From Lewinella sp. JB7 (GTDB lineage Bacteria; Bacteroidota; Bacteroidia; Chitinophagales; Saprospiraceae), in assembly GCF_024297185.1 (NCBI RefSeq), contig NZ_JANCTD010000002.1, forward strand, positions 62,001 to 126,000: a DNA stretch of 64,000 nt, read 5' to 3'. The first letter of the stretch is position 1, and the number at the start of each line of letters is the position of its first letter. Below the pieces are notes generated by a model. That model had not been told where the DNA came from, made no database searches, and worked only from the letters and a program-made list of their open reading frames with translations. The position numbers and the translations under genes were made by a program. Below are positions 44,109 to 52,348 of this stretch, one piece after another.

Positions 44109-44774
44109 TTACCAGCTCCAGCCGAAACGGGCTTCGATCTGTACGACCGCTCCACTCACGTCCTGAGAGGTAACGAGCTCGGAGTCAACACCACCCGCGA
44201 AGCGGTAGCCACCCTCCAGTCCGAGGCGGAACCACTGGAAAAGATTGATCTCGGCGCCCCCCATCAGTTGGCCCACGAGCATGCGGTCGCGGCCTTCACC
44301 CGCTACGTCGATCCTTCCCGGACCGATGATGGCGGTGATGCGGGGGTGGACCACGTTTTCGGCACCGGGAGCAACCGCGATGATGAAGCCCCCGTGGCGG
44401 AATTCGTATTCGGGCCGGTCACCGATCAACGGAGCCTGGTCGGTCGTGAAGGATTCGCGCGACTTCCAGCCGCCATAACCGAGGAAAACGGATTTGCCGA
44501 ACTCCAGACCGCCGAAACCACCCCGCACGAGTGACCAGTCGTCGCCCGTAGAGGAGTAATTGTAGGTCGGCCCGCCCCACGCACCGGTGAAGTCGAGGTC
44601 ACCGAGCAGGGTTCGTTCCCGTTTACTGCGGAAGTCGCGGTAGCCGTCAGACGCCGTCGGGGAAGTACCGCTCATGGCCGTCCGGTAGGCGAACACGGCG
44701 GGGGTGGAAGCATCCTGGGCGGTGGCGAAGCCCGTGATCAGGAGGCAAAAGGTAAAAAGGGTAGGGAATTTCAT
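44109..44774 (-). CDS. Probable outer-membrane beta-barrel protein
   Basis: A signal peptide (MKFPTLFTFCLLITGFATAQ) is followed by about 200 residues rich in alternating hydrophobic and Gly residues (VRGGFGGLEFGKSVFLGYGG, MLVGQLMGGAEINLFQWFRLGLEGGYRF), ending in an aromatic C-terminus (VQIEARFGWSW), as outer-membrane barrels do. No specific family is recognised. It is 32 bases upstream of the deoxynucleoside kinase gene on the same strand, so they may share a transcript. Confidence 0.7.
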   Translation of the reverse strand: MKFPTLFTFCLLITGFATAQDASTPAVFAYRTAMSGTSPTASDGYRDFRSKRERTLLGDLDFTGAWGGPTYNYSSTGDDWSLVRGGFGGLEFGKSVFLGYGGWKSRESFTTDQAPLIGDRPEYEFRHGGFIIAVAPGAENVVHPRITAIIGPGRIDVAGEGRDRMLVGQLMGGAEINLFQWFRLGLEGGYRFAGGVDSELVTSQDVSGAVVQIEARFGWSW

Positions 44775-44940
44775 AGCGAAAATGTTTGCTGTTTTTTAAA
44801 TGACGTAGCTCCGGCGTTCCCGCCAAACTCGGCTACGCGGACACCGTAAAGGCCGATCCCTTTCCCTAAAGGTTGCAGATTCAATTCTTAATTTTTCCCA
44901 AGCTTGCCTTAAGGCCGTATTAAAGTCGGGGAGGCTAGCC

Positions 44941-44948
44941 TTACTTTG
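44941..44948 (+). promoter_or_regulatory. Probable -7 promoter element of the dihydroorotase gene
   Basis: TTACTTTG is seven of eight to TAnnTTTG and ends 16 bases before the ATG at 44965. The preceding 165 bases back to the divergent outer-membrane gene show no gene. Confidence 0.4.
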
Positions 44949-44964
44949 GGCAAAAATCTAAGGT

Positions 44965-46308
44965 ATGAGCAAGGGCAGTATCCTCATCAAGGCGGGAACG
45001 ATCGTAAATCGCGGACAACGGACGGTGGGTGACGTGCTTATCCGCGACGGCTTCATCGAGCGCGTCGGGGGAACTATAGACGTGACCGCGGACCGCGAGA
45101 TCGACGCTGGTGGGTGCTTCGTTCTGCCCGGGATCATCGACGACCAGGTACACTTCCGCGAACCGGGCCTGACCCACAAGGCCACGATCCGCACGGAAGC
45201 CCGCGCCGCCGTAGCCGGAGGAACGACCACCTTCATGGAGATGCCGAATACGAAGCCGGCCACGCTCAACCAACTACTGCTGGAGGAGAAGTACCGCATC
45301 GGCGCCGAAAACAGCGTCGCCAATTACAGCTTCTACATGGGCGCGGCCAACGATAACCTCGACGAGGCTCTGCGCACCGATCCCCGCCGGGTGTGCGGCC
45401 TGAAGATCTTCATGGGCAGCAGCACGGGCAACATGCTCGTCGACAACGAAAAAACGCTCGACGCCCTGTTCGCCAAAAGCCCGCTGCTGATCGCCACCCA
45501 CTGCGAGGACGAAGCCACCATCCGGGAAAACGCCGCCCGCGCCCGCGAAAAATGGGGAACCGACATCCCCGTCCGGGAACACCCCCACATCCGGTCGGCG
45601 GAAGGTTGCCTGAAGAGCAGCACCCTGGCCGTAGAGCTCGCCAAACGGCATAATACGCGTCTGCATATCCTGCATATCAGTACGGCGGACGAGGTCGATC
45701 TGTTCCGCAACGATATTCCCCTGCGGGAAAAGCGCATCACGGCGGAAGTGTGCGTACACCACCTGACCTTCAACGCCGACGACTACGACCGGCTCGGCAA
45801 CGGCATCAAGTGCAACCCCGCCATCAAATCCGAACACCATCGATCGGCCCTGTTGCCGGCACTGCTCGACGATCGCTTCGACGTGATCGCCACCGACCAC
45901 GCTCCCCACACGATCGAGGAGAAGGCCCAGTCGGACTACTTCAAGGCGCCGGGGGGGCTCCCGCTGGTGCAGCACAGCCTGGACATGATGATGCGCCTCG
46001 AGCAGGCCGGAAAAATCAGTCTCGAAAAGATCGTGGAAAAGATGTGCCACGCCCCGGCGGAGTGTTTCCGGGTCGATCGCCGCGGTTACCTGGACGAGGG
46101 TACGTGGGCCGATGTCGTGGTGTACGATCCCCGCACCGAGTGGACGGTTGCCCCGGAAAATATCCTCTACAAGGCCGGCTGGTCCCCCCTGGAGGGTACC
46201 ACGCTGCGGGGACGTGTACGGGAGACTATCGTAAGCGGAAGGCTTGCCTACGCCAACGGGCAGGTCAACGATTCGGTGCGCGGCGAGCGCGTGCTGTTTG
46301 ACCGGTAG
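44965..46308 (+). CDS. pyrC: Dihydroorotase
   Basis: The 447-aa amidohydrolase would close carbamoyl-aspartate to dihydroorotate in pyrimidine synthesis. Class I features are GCFVLPGIIDDQVHFREPGL at the first metal site, FMEMPNTKPAT, the carboxylated-Lys region CGLKIFMGSSTGNM, the His ligands in LIATHCEDE and RLHILHIST, and IATDHAPHTIEEK with the catalytic Asp. The first His of the usual D-x-H-x-H is Gln here (DDQVH). I recall the same sequence in other Bacteroidota dihydroorotases, so it looks clade-wide. Allantoinase is the alternative call. Confidence 0.88.
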   Translation: MSKGSILIKAGTIVNRGQRTVGDVLIRDGFIERVGGTIDVTADREIDAGGCFVLPGIIDDQVHFREPGLTHKATIRTEARAAVAGGTTTFMEMPNTKPATLNQLLLEEKYRIGAENSVANYSFYMGAANDNLDEALRTDPRRVCGLKIFMGSSTGNMLVDNEKTLDALFAKSPLLIATHCEDEATIRENAARAREKWGTDIPVREHPHIRSAEGCLKSSTLAVELAKRHNTRLHILHISTADEVDLFRNDIPLREKRITAEVCVHHLTFNADDYDRLGNGIKCNPAIKSEHHRSALLPALLDDRFDVIATDHAPHTIEEKAQSDYFKAPGGLPLVQHSLDMMMRLEQAGKISLEKIVEKMCHAPAECFRVDRRGYLDEGTWADVVVYDPRTEWTVAPENILYKAGWSPLEGTTLRGRVRETIVSGRLAYANGQVNDSVRGERVLFDR

Positions 46309-46344
46309 GGGGCGGCGGCAGCGCGCGGGAGCGGTAAACGTAAA

Positions 46345-46400
46345 GAACCCCGGTCATCCTTGCGGTGCCGGGGCTCGTTCCAACTTACTGATACCAAATA
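46345..46400 (-). terminator. Hairpin at the 3' side of the subtilase gene (element D)
   Basis: A stem of about 8 bp (46346-46353 with 46368-46375, 14-base loop, one G-U pair on the minus strand) is followed on the minus strand by a weak T-tract (TTCTTTACG). The preceding GGTATCAGTAAGTTGGAA region loosely resembles the box of elements A and B but is not identical. It lies 137 bases downstream of the subtilase stop and could be its terminator. The rest of the 228-base gap shows nothing else. Confidence 0.4.
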
Positions 46401-46536
46401 AAAAAACGGTGGCGGGGCGGGCCCGCCGGATCTGTGAAACTAACGCGAGGCGAACGGCTTGGTTTGCTCCGAGCTTTTCCCAAAAATAAGCAAGCCCCGG
46501 CGGTACCACAAGGCCGCGCCGAAAAAAGCCTGGATT

Positions 46537-47934
46537 CTACTGTTCGGCCCGGAGCAAGTAGCGGTACGCCGCCGCGAAATCCGGTTTACCGTAACCGACG
46601 GCCGCACCGGGCGTTTCGGCGTGGGAGGCGGTGCGACGAACGGCATCGAGTATCTCTTGGTTGGTGGCTTCCGGCACCGCTTCGAGCAGGCAGGCGATCA
46701 ATCCGGTAATGAGCGGTGCGCTCAAGCTGGTTCCGTTGGCCCCGGTGAGGCCCTTTCCGTTGGCCGCCACGGCCGCCACCATCACGCCGGGTCCGCTTAC
46801 GTCGGGCTTGACCCTTCCGTCGGCCGTCGGTCCGAAGCTGCTGAAGTACGCGCGTTCGTCTAGGTCGTCGAGGGCGCCGATGCTGAAGGCCTTGGCGGCA
46901 TCCGCGGGAGCGCCGATGTGTTTCCAGTCGTCCGCTCCGCTGTTGCCGGCACTGGTCACGATGATCATTCCGCGGTCGAAGGCCCGGTCGATCGCGACGG
47001 AGGCGGGGCTGTGGCGCCCGTCCAGATCGGCGTACGTGTAGTTCATGGAGGTATCCGTGAAGGTGGTGTACCCCAGGCTACTGTTTACGAGGTCTACGCC
47101 CACGCTGTCGGCCATTTCCAGGGCGATCGCGTAGTTGATCTCTTCGAGGCGATGCTCACCCCGGGAGTTTTCGGTTTTGAACAAAAGGTAGCGAGCTTCC
47201 GGGGCCGTCCCGATGAAGAAGAAGGGGTGGTGGGCCGCCATGGTACTCAGCACCGTGGCCCCGTGGGTGGAGCCGTCCAGCGCGGAGGAGTCCTGCTCCA
47301 CGAGATCATAGTTGCCGGGTACCGCGTCCGCCTGATCGTAGCCCAGAAAATCCTTGTAGGCAACGTTGGGAAAGCCCCCGTCGAATACGCCCACCAGAAC
47401 GCCCCGTCCGCGGAAGCCGAGTCGGTGCAGGCTATCGCCGTTCATTCTCCGGAGGTCCTTCCAGCCATATCCGTAAAACGCTTCGGACACCGGTACCCGG
47501 CCCACCACCGGAGCGGGTTGGTCGAAGCGGGTGGGGCGGGGCAGGTCGCCGGGGCGATCGTACTGAAGCGGGGCAACGTAGTATACGGTATCGACGTAGG
47601 GAAGCTCGGCCACGGCGGCAAGTTCCGTTTCGGTGGCGGCCACGACCACGCCGTTCATCCACTTACTACGCAACCAGATTCGCGTTCCCGCATCCAGCAT
47701 GCCGCGTTCGTAGACGGGGCTGATGGGCAGGTCGGCCTCGGTGATCTCCACGCCGTGGTGTCGCCGACGGTCGAGCGCGCGTGGGCTCAGAAACTCAGCG
47801 GCCTTGTCGGTGGAGTAAGGAGTTCCGTCCTTATCGGCGAAGCCGATGAAGTACAGTTTTTCCGGTGCCGTAGACTGAGCGGATAGCAGAGAGGTAAACA
47901 GGAGGGCACAAAGGAGGTAAAGGGGTCGGGGCAT
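46537..47934 (-). CDS. Secreted subtilisin-like serine peptidase (S8)
   Basis: The signal peptide is MPRPLYLLCALLFTSLLSAQ. A pro-region of about 130 residues follows, then the S8 domain with the triad Asp185 (GVLVGVFDGGF), His224 (GSTHGATVLS) and Ser403 (NGTSLSAPLITG), plus the oxyanion Asn331 in TSAGNSGADD. The chain ends just after the catalytic domain (465 aa), with no sorting domain or other C-terminal module, so T9SS export is not indicated. It probably works in the periplasm on exported proteins. It lies four bases upstream of nothing but its own stop; aroK precedes it closely on the same strand. Confidence 0.9.
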   Translation of the reverse strand: MPRPLYLLCALLFTSLLSAQSTAPEKLYFIGFADKDGTPYSTDKAAEFLSPRALDRRRHHGVEITEADLPISPVYERGMLDAGTRIWLRSKWMNGVVVAATETELAAVAELPYVDTVYYVAPLQYDRPGDLPRPTRFDQPAPVVGRVPVSEAFYGYGWKDLRRMNGDSLHRLGFRGRGVLVGVFDGGFPNVAYKDFLGYDQADAVPGNYDLVEQDSSALDGSTHGATVLSTMAAHHPFFFIGTAPEARYLLFKTENSRGEHRLEEINYAIALEMADSVGVDLVNSSLGYTTFTDTSMNYTYADLDGRHSPASVAIDRAFDRGMIIVTSAGNSGADDWKHIGAPADAAKAFSIGALDDLDERAYFSSFGPTADGRVKPDVSGPGVMVAAVAANGKGLTGANGTSLSAPLITGLIACLLEAVPEATNQEILDAVRRTASHAETPGAAVGYGKPDFAAAYRYLLRAEQ

Positions 47935-47937
47935 TAT

Positions 47938-48453
47938 TCAGGATAAGGGCTGTTCGGAAAGTCGGTCGAATACCAAACGCGCTACGTCCTCGTCATTGTT
48001 GTCGAAGCGCAGGTGGATTTGCGCGCGCTCGTAGCACGGCCGACGCAGCTGGAGTTTTTCCCGGACGGTAGTCGGTAGTTCGCCGGATTGGGCCAGCAGG
48101 GGGCGGTGATCGATTTCGGCGCGCAGTCGCTCGACCAGCAGATCGACCGGCGGATCCAGAAATACGGTAGTGCCTACCTCATTCAGGTGGGTGATGAGGT
48201 CGTGGTGACAGGGGGTGCCCCCGCCCGTAGCCATGACGAAGGTGGGCAGGGGGGTAATGCTCAACAGGACGTCGCGCTCCAGTTCGCGGAAGTACTCTTC
48301 ATTCCTGTTGGCGAAAATTTCGGAGATCGGGGCGCCGGCTTTCGCCTCCACGTACTCGTCGAGGTCGATGAACGGCGCACCCAGCAATTTAGCGAGTTCC
48401 CGCCCGCAATAACTCTTTCCTGAGCCCATGAAGCCAATGAGAAAGATGCGCAT
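47938..48453 (-). CDS. aroK: Shikimate kinase
   Basis: AroK phosphorylates shikimate at the 3-hydroxyl in aromatic amino-acid synthesis. The Walker A is LIGFMGSGKSYCGRELA, the shikimate-binding segment is FIDLDEYVE with REEYFR-like ANRNEEYFRELE, the Walker B-like GGG motif is VMATGGGTPCH, and the lid Arg region is IDHRPLLA. Length is 171 aa, normal. Three bases separate its stop from the start of the downstream subtilase gene, so they are likely co-transcribed although functionally unrelated. Confidence 0.92.
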   Translation of the reverse strand: MRIFLIGFMGSGKSYCGRELAKLLGAPFIDLDEYVEAKAGAPISEIFANRNEEYFRELERDVLLSITPLPTFVMATGGGTPCHHDLITHLNEVGTTVFLDPPVDLLVERLRAEIDHRPLLAQSGELPTTVREKLQLRRPCYERAQIHLRFDNNDEDVARLVFDRLSEQPLS

Positions 48454-48519
48454 GTCGTGAATGTTGTTAGCGGTACGGTGAAAGTGTGCGCGGCAAGGTA
48501 CAGCGACGGGAGTAAAGTG

Positions 48520-48546
48520 TTGGCAAGCGCTCGCTGCTTATCTTTG
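48520..48546 (+). promoter_or_regulatory. Promoter of the DUF1573-yajC-ybbR operon
   Basis: TTG at 48520-48522 is followed after 16 bases by TATCTTTG at 48539-48546, an exact TAnnTTTG. It lies 25 bases before the ATG at 48572. Confidence 0.55.
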
Positions 48547-48571
48547 TCGCCGCTACCCTTACCCCGCGTGT

Positions 48572-49042
48572 ATGAAGTTTTCGCTTTCCGGTCTTATGGT
48601 CTTTGTCCTGCTCGGCTGCGGTTCGGATCGGCCGGTAAGTCCGGACGCGGCGGCACCCTCCGCGGCGGGCAACGCGGCCATCATCCGCAATCCGATCGCC
48701 GATCGTAACGGGGGCGCGACGGATACCCTTCACGTAGCCCGCTTCGCCTTCGAGGAGAATGAGTACCACTTCGGAGAGGTGACGGCCGGGCACAAAGTGC
48801 GCCATGCGTTTACCTTTACCAATGTGGGTGATGTTCCCCTGTTGATCACCGATGCGCGTTCCACCTGTGGGTGTACCATTCCGGACTATCCGCGGCAACC
48901 CATACCACCGGGGGAAACGGGCCGCGTACAGGTCGAATTCAGTACCGACAACAAACGGGGCCACCAGCGTAAACCGGTTACCCTGTCGGCAAACACCCTG
49001 CCGGCGCAAACCACGCTGTATCTCACGGGTACCGTACGATAA
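48572..49042 (+). CDS. DUF1573 lipoprotein
   Basis: The 156-aa protein has a lipoprotein signal (MKFSLSGLMVFVLLGCGSD) and a DUF1573 beta-sandwich: EYHFGEVTAGHKVRHAFTFTN, ITDARSTCGCTIPDYP, PPGETGRVQVEFSTD. The domain resembles ASH/MSP-type immunoglobulin folds; its role is unknown. The order DUF1573-yajC-ybbR is a common Bacteroidota arrangement and fits here, with 16 bases to yajC. nusB and coaE, which I recall on either side in other genomes, are missing. Confidence 0.85.
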   Translation: MKFSLSGLMVFVLLGCGSDRPVSPDAAAPSAAGNAAIIRNPIADRNGGATDTLHVARFAFEENEYHFGEVTAGHKVRHAFTFTNVGDVPLLITDARSTCGCTIPDYPRQPIPPGETGRVQVEFSTDNKRGHQRKPVTLSANTLPAQTTLYLTGTVR

Positions 49043-49058
49043 CCAACATATTTCAGTT

Positions 49059-49367
49059 ATGACTTTACTCCTACAGGCCGGAGACATTTTCACCAACGGC
49101 TTCTTTATGATCGCGATGCTCGCCGTGCTCGTGTTCACGATGATCATTCCCCAGCGCCGGCGCAGCAAGCAGCAGAAGACCTTCATGTCCGGGTTGGCGA
49201 AGGGGCAACGGGTCGTCACCGCCAGCGGCATCCTCGGTATTATCGACAAGGTGGAGGACAACATCGTCACCCTCAACGTGGGCAATAAGACCTACCTACA
49301 GATCACCAAAAACGCCGTGTCGAAGGAACTGACCGATGCCATCTATCCTCCAAAGGCTGAAGCATAG
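49059..49367 (+). CDS. yajC: Preprotein translocase accessory subunit YajC
   Basis: The 102-aa protein has one transmembrane helix (FFMIAMLAVLVFTMIIPQRRR) followed by a small cytoplasmic beta domain (GLAKGQRVVTASGILGIIDKVED, TYLQITKNAVSKEL), the standard YajC layout. YajC associates with SecDF-YidC and the Sec translocon. The start is the ATG at 49059; the frame runs open upstream into the DUF1573 gene, but that is not coding for YajC. It overlaps the start of the YbbR gene by 32 bases if the first ATG of that gene is used. Confidence 0.9.
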   Translation: MTLLLQAGDIFTNGFFMIAMLAVLVFTMIIPQRRRSKQQKTFMSGLAKGQRVVTASGILGIIDKVEDNIVTLNVGNKTYLQITKNAVSKELTDAIYPPKAEA

Positions 49368-50313
49368 GCTGCCCCTGAGCAACATGGCGACCACGGACCG
49401 GCAGATCCTCCTGATCTGCATCGGTCTGGCCTTCGTATTCTGGTTGATCCTGAATTTATCGCAGGACTACGAGATCACCAAGGAGGTTGACCTGACGTAC
49501 GTGGTCGACCCCGAACGCGTGGTGGCCGGTTCGCCCCCCCGCAGCGTGAGCGTTCAGCTGCGCGGCCGGGGTTGGAACCTCATCTGGGAAACGCTGCGCG
49601 GAAGCCGGCTCGGCGTCAGCGTGGATCTTCAGGACGAGACCGAACTGTTACTGACCGGCAATGTGCTCCAGCAGCAGGTGGCGCGGCAGTTGAGTAGCGG
49701 GGACCTGGAAGTAGACAACATCGCCTACGACGCCCAGCGCATCCTGACCACCCCCCGGGATGGTAAACGGGTGCCCGTACGTTCGCGCGTCCGGGTACGG
49801 TTCAAGCCCGGATACTTCGCCTCGGGTAAATTGCTCATCGAACCCGACAGCATCACGGTAAGCGGAGCGGCCGATGCACTGGAAGAGATTCAGGAATGGC
49901 CCACCGAGGAGCGTACGCTGGAGGACATCGAGGACGATCAACTGATCAGCGTGCCCCTCGCGCCGGCCCCGGAAGGGCTCACTATTAATTATACCAAAGT
50001 GAGCGTGGCGGTACCGGTGGATGCCTTCATCGAGCAACAGCTGGACGTTCCGGTGACGCTAAGAAACGCCCCGGCCGCGGATTCCGCTCGCGTATATCCC
50101 GCCTCGGTGACGGTGACCGTTACCATCCCTCAGAGTCAGTACGGTCTGTTCGGAGTCGACGACTTTCGGGTAGAGGCCGATCTGACGGGCGTTCGGATTT
50201 CCGACGACCACAACTCCATTCCTCTGACCCTGACCCGGGTTCCGGAAACCATTCGCGGAGTGGACTTCTCCCCCAAGGCCGTTGAATACTACATCTACCG
50301 CCGCGAGCAGTAA
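49336..50313 (+). CDS. YbbR-like domain protein
   Basis: The 325-aa product has a single N-terminal transmembrane helix (ILLICIGLAFVFWLILNLS) and an extracytoplasmic part with several YbbR-like repeats (TYVVDPERVVAGSPPRSVSV, VSGAADALEEIQEW, VPVTLRNAPAADSARVYPAS). In Firmicutes, YbbR (CdaR) regulates the c-di-AMP cyclase CdaA; whether this one does is unknown, as no cdaA is in the window. The first ATG lies inside yajC; the ATG at 49384 is an alternative start just after the yajC stop. Confidence 0.8.
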   Translation: MPSILQRLKHRLPLSNMATTDRQILLICIGLAFVFWLILNLSQDYEITKEVDLTYVVDPERVVAGSPPRSVSVQLRGRGWNLIWETLRGSRLGVSVDLQDETELLLTGNVLQQQVARQLSSGDLEVDNIAYDAQRILTTPRDGKRVPVRSRVRVRFKPGYFASGKLLIEPDSITVSGAADALEEIQEWPTEERTLEDIEDDQLISVPLAPAPEGLTINYTKVSVAVPVDAFIEQQLDVPVTLRNAPAADSARVYPASVTVTVTIPQSQYGLFGVDDFRVEADLTGVRISDDHNSIPLTLTRVPETIRGVDFSPKAVEYYIYRREQ

Positions 50314-50324
50314 GCGTGCGTCGC

Positions 50325-51962
50325 TTACCGGCTCCGTACCGCGGAGATCGGCATGAACTTATCGTAGCTGCCCGTCAGGGTCGGCGTCTGGATATTGCCC
50401 GTGTAGCCCCGGACCTCCCGGTGAACGTAAGCGAACAATTCCTCGATACTGACTAGGCCGTCGTGGTCCGCGTCGGCTTCTCCCTTGAGTCCGCGGATCA
50501 GGTAGTGACTGAAAACGCCGGAGCGTAGTCCCCCGTCCTCCATACTGATTTCCTCGCCCTTGCTCGACATCATCAGTGCGGTAGACGACTGGGCGTTGGT
50601 GAGCGCCGAGTAGAAGCTGGACAGCGTTTCCGTGTTTCCGCCCCCGCTGCGGGCGGCGAGGCTCCCGCTGTGGCAGGCGTCGGCGATCACGAGTTTGTGG
50701 CGTGAGCGGCTGCTCACCAGGGCATCCTGAACGTCCTCGTGGCGCAGCGCATTCTGCTGTCCGTCGTAGTCGACGGGCAGAAAGGCACCGGGCAGTCCGT
50801 GACCCGAGAAGTAGAACAGGATCACGTCGTTCTCGTCGGCCTGGCGGTAGGTTTCCCGCATGGCGGTGAGGATATTATCGTGGGTGGCATCTTCGTCGAT
50901 GAGCACCTTTACTTGTTCGTCGCTCAGCGCACCTCCCTCGATGCTCTTTAGGAAGGCATAGACCTGGTAGGCGTCGTCGTCCGTGTACCGCAGGGTTTTC
51001 ATGTGCTGGTAGAAGGCGCAGCCCACCACGACGGCCCATACTCTGACTTCGGGGTCAAAGGCGGTGTCGACGGATTCGGCGGGTTTGCCCATGGCCGTAT
51101 ACATCCGGCGGTAGAGCTGCCCGTCGTCCCAGATGCCTCCTTCGATTTGTCCGTCCGCGTAATGCATGACGCCCAGTCCTTCGGGGCGGTGATTGCGAAA
51201 GTGACCGAAATAGATGTTACCTCCCGGAAAGGTTACCGTTCCCTTTCCTTCAGGCCGGCCGTAGTGGATGTCGCCGTAGTACTGGGTACCGTCGGCATAG
51301 GCATAGCGGCCCGGCCCGTCGGGGCACCCCTCCGCGCAGTTGGGCAGGGTGGCCGTGTTACCGATGAAGCCGAGTGTCGACCAATCCACGTTCATTTCGC
51401 CGTTCGTCCAGGTTCCCGAGATTTCGGTACCGTTGGCGAAAACCATCGTGCCGTCACCGTGGCGGAGGTTGGCCGACCAGTTTCCGCGGTAGCTATCCCC
51501 GTTGGCGTAATCCATGCGGCCGTAACCGTTCATGAGATTGTTCGACATGTTGCCGAGGTAGTGATCCCGGTTGGCGAAGCGAAATTCGGCCTTCCCTTCG
51601 AGCTTGTCGGCGACCCACTGGCCCACGATCGTGCTGCCGTCGTTGTAGTTCACCCGACCGCGACCGTCGCGCTTACCGTTGCGCCAGGCGCCGGTGTATG
51701 TATTTCCGTTACCGTCTACGAGACGGCCTTCGCCGCTCTGCAGTTGCTGGTGAAAATTGCCCGTGTATACGGAACCGTCGGGATACGTGAGCGTGCCGCT
51801 CCCTTCAAACTTTCCAGCCTGAAAGTTCCCGGAATAAAGAGCCCCGTCAGCGAAACGCAGGATACCCTGGCCATCGTAACAGTTGCCGCGCTGACAGCGG
51901 CCCTGGGCGAGGGTGACCGTCGCGCTCAACAGCAGCAACGGAATGAATGTGTATTTGAACAT
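50325..51962 (-). CDS. Exported MORN-repeat protein with caspase-like (C14) domain
   Basis: A signal peptide (MFKYTFIPLLLLSATVTLAQ) leads into about nine or ten MORN-type repeats from residue 30 to 285 (YSGNFQAGKFEGSGTL, YTGAWRNGKRDGRGRV, YYGDIHYGRPEGKGTV, YFGHFRNHRPEGLGVM and others), interrupted near 190-215 by a Cys-containing insert. A caspase/metacaspase domain covers about 305-545, with the dyad His388 (FYFSGHGLPG) and Cys430 (IADACHSGS). Residues 497-508 (DADHDGLVSIEE) form a perfect EF-hand loop, suggesting Ca2+ control. The product is expected in the periplasm or outer membrane. MORN-caspase pairings are seen in Bacteroidota annotations; their role is unknown. Confidence 0.85.
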   Translation of the reverse strand: MFKYTFIPLLLLSATVTLAQGRCQRGNCYDGQGILRFADGALYSGNFQAGKFEGSGTLTYPDGSVYTGNFHQQLQSGEGRLVDGNGNTYTGAWRNGKRDGRGRVNYNDGSTIVGQWVADKLEGKAEFRFANRDHYLGNMSNNLMNGYGRMDYANGDSYRGNWSANLRHGDGTMVFANGTEISGTWTNGEMNVDWSTLGFIGNTATLPNCAEGCPDGPGRYAYADGTQYYGDIHYGRPEGKGTVTFPGGNIYFGHFRNHRPEGLGVMHYADGQIEGGIWDDGQLYRRMYTAMGKPAESVDTAFDPEVRVWAVVVGCAFYQHMKTLRYTDDDAYQVYAFLKSIEGGALSDEQVKVLIDEDATHDNILTAMRETYRQADENDVILFYFSGHGLPGAFLPVDYDGQQNALRHEDVQDALVSSRSRHKLVIADACHSGSLAARSGGGNTETLSSFYSALTNAQSSTALMMSSKGEEISMEDGGLRSGVFSHYLIRGLKGEADADHDGLVSIEELFAYVHREVRGYTGNIQTPTLTGSYDKFMPISAVRSR

Positions 51963-52348
51963 GCTTGACGTGTAAAAGAGTGTTGGTATCAGTGAAAACC
52001 CGAATCGCTATTGCATACTGTTTACGGCGGACCGTCCATTACCTAGCCAAGTCGGACGGCGCTATAGACCAAAGTAAAATTGCAAGAGAAATTCTACAAA
52101 GAAGTTCGTTCGGAGAGAGACGCTGACTACCTAATAATCATGAAGAGACGCCTCTATAGCAATACGAATGCTTCTAAAATTGTCCTTCAAAATCGATATA
52201 ACAAGAGTCTTCTACGGAACGGTAGGTAAACCGGGCTTACCGGTGGCAACGGCGGCAGTTAAGGCACGTTCACCCCGGGTTAACGGTAGCACCTTCCGTT
52301 CCATTTCAACTTATCCACTACATTACGCCAAATTCAAGCTTGCTACGT
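51963..52348. other. AT-richer intergenic region between divergent genes
   Basis: About 385 bases separate the MORN-caspase start from the M14 peptidase start. On the minus strand TTG, a 19-base gap and TTACTTTG (52070-52077) make a plausible promoter for the caspase gene about 108 bases upstream of it. A short inverted repeat GGTAA/TTACC lies at 52225-52241. No protein or RNA gene is seen. Confidence 0.45.

Noticed and set aside
52225-52241. Inverted repeat GGTAA/TTACC between the caspase and M14 genes as a possible operator.
   Set aside because: Only five base pairs and similar short matches are common by chance; recorded in the intergenic entry but not claimed as a site.
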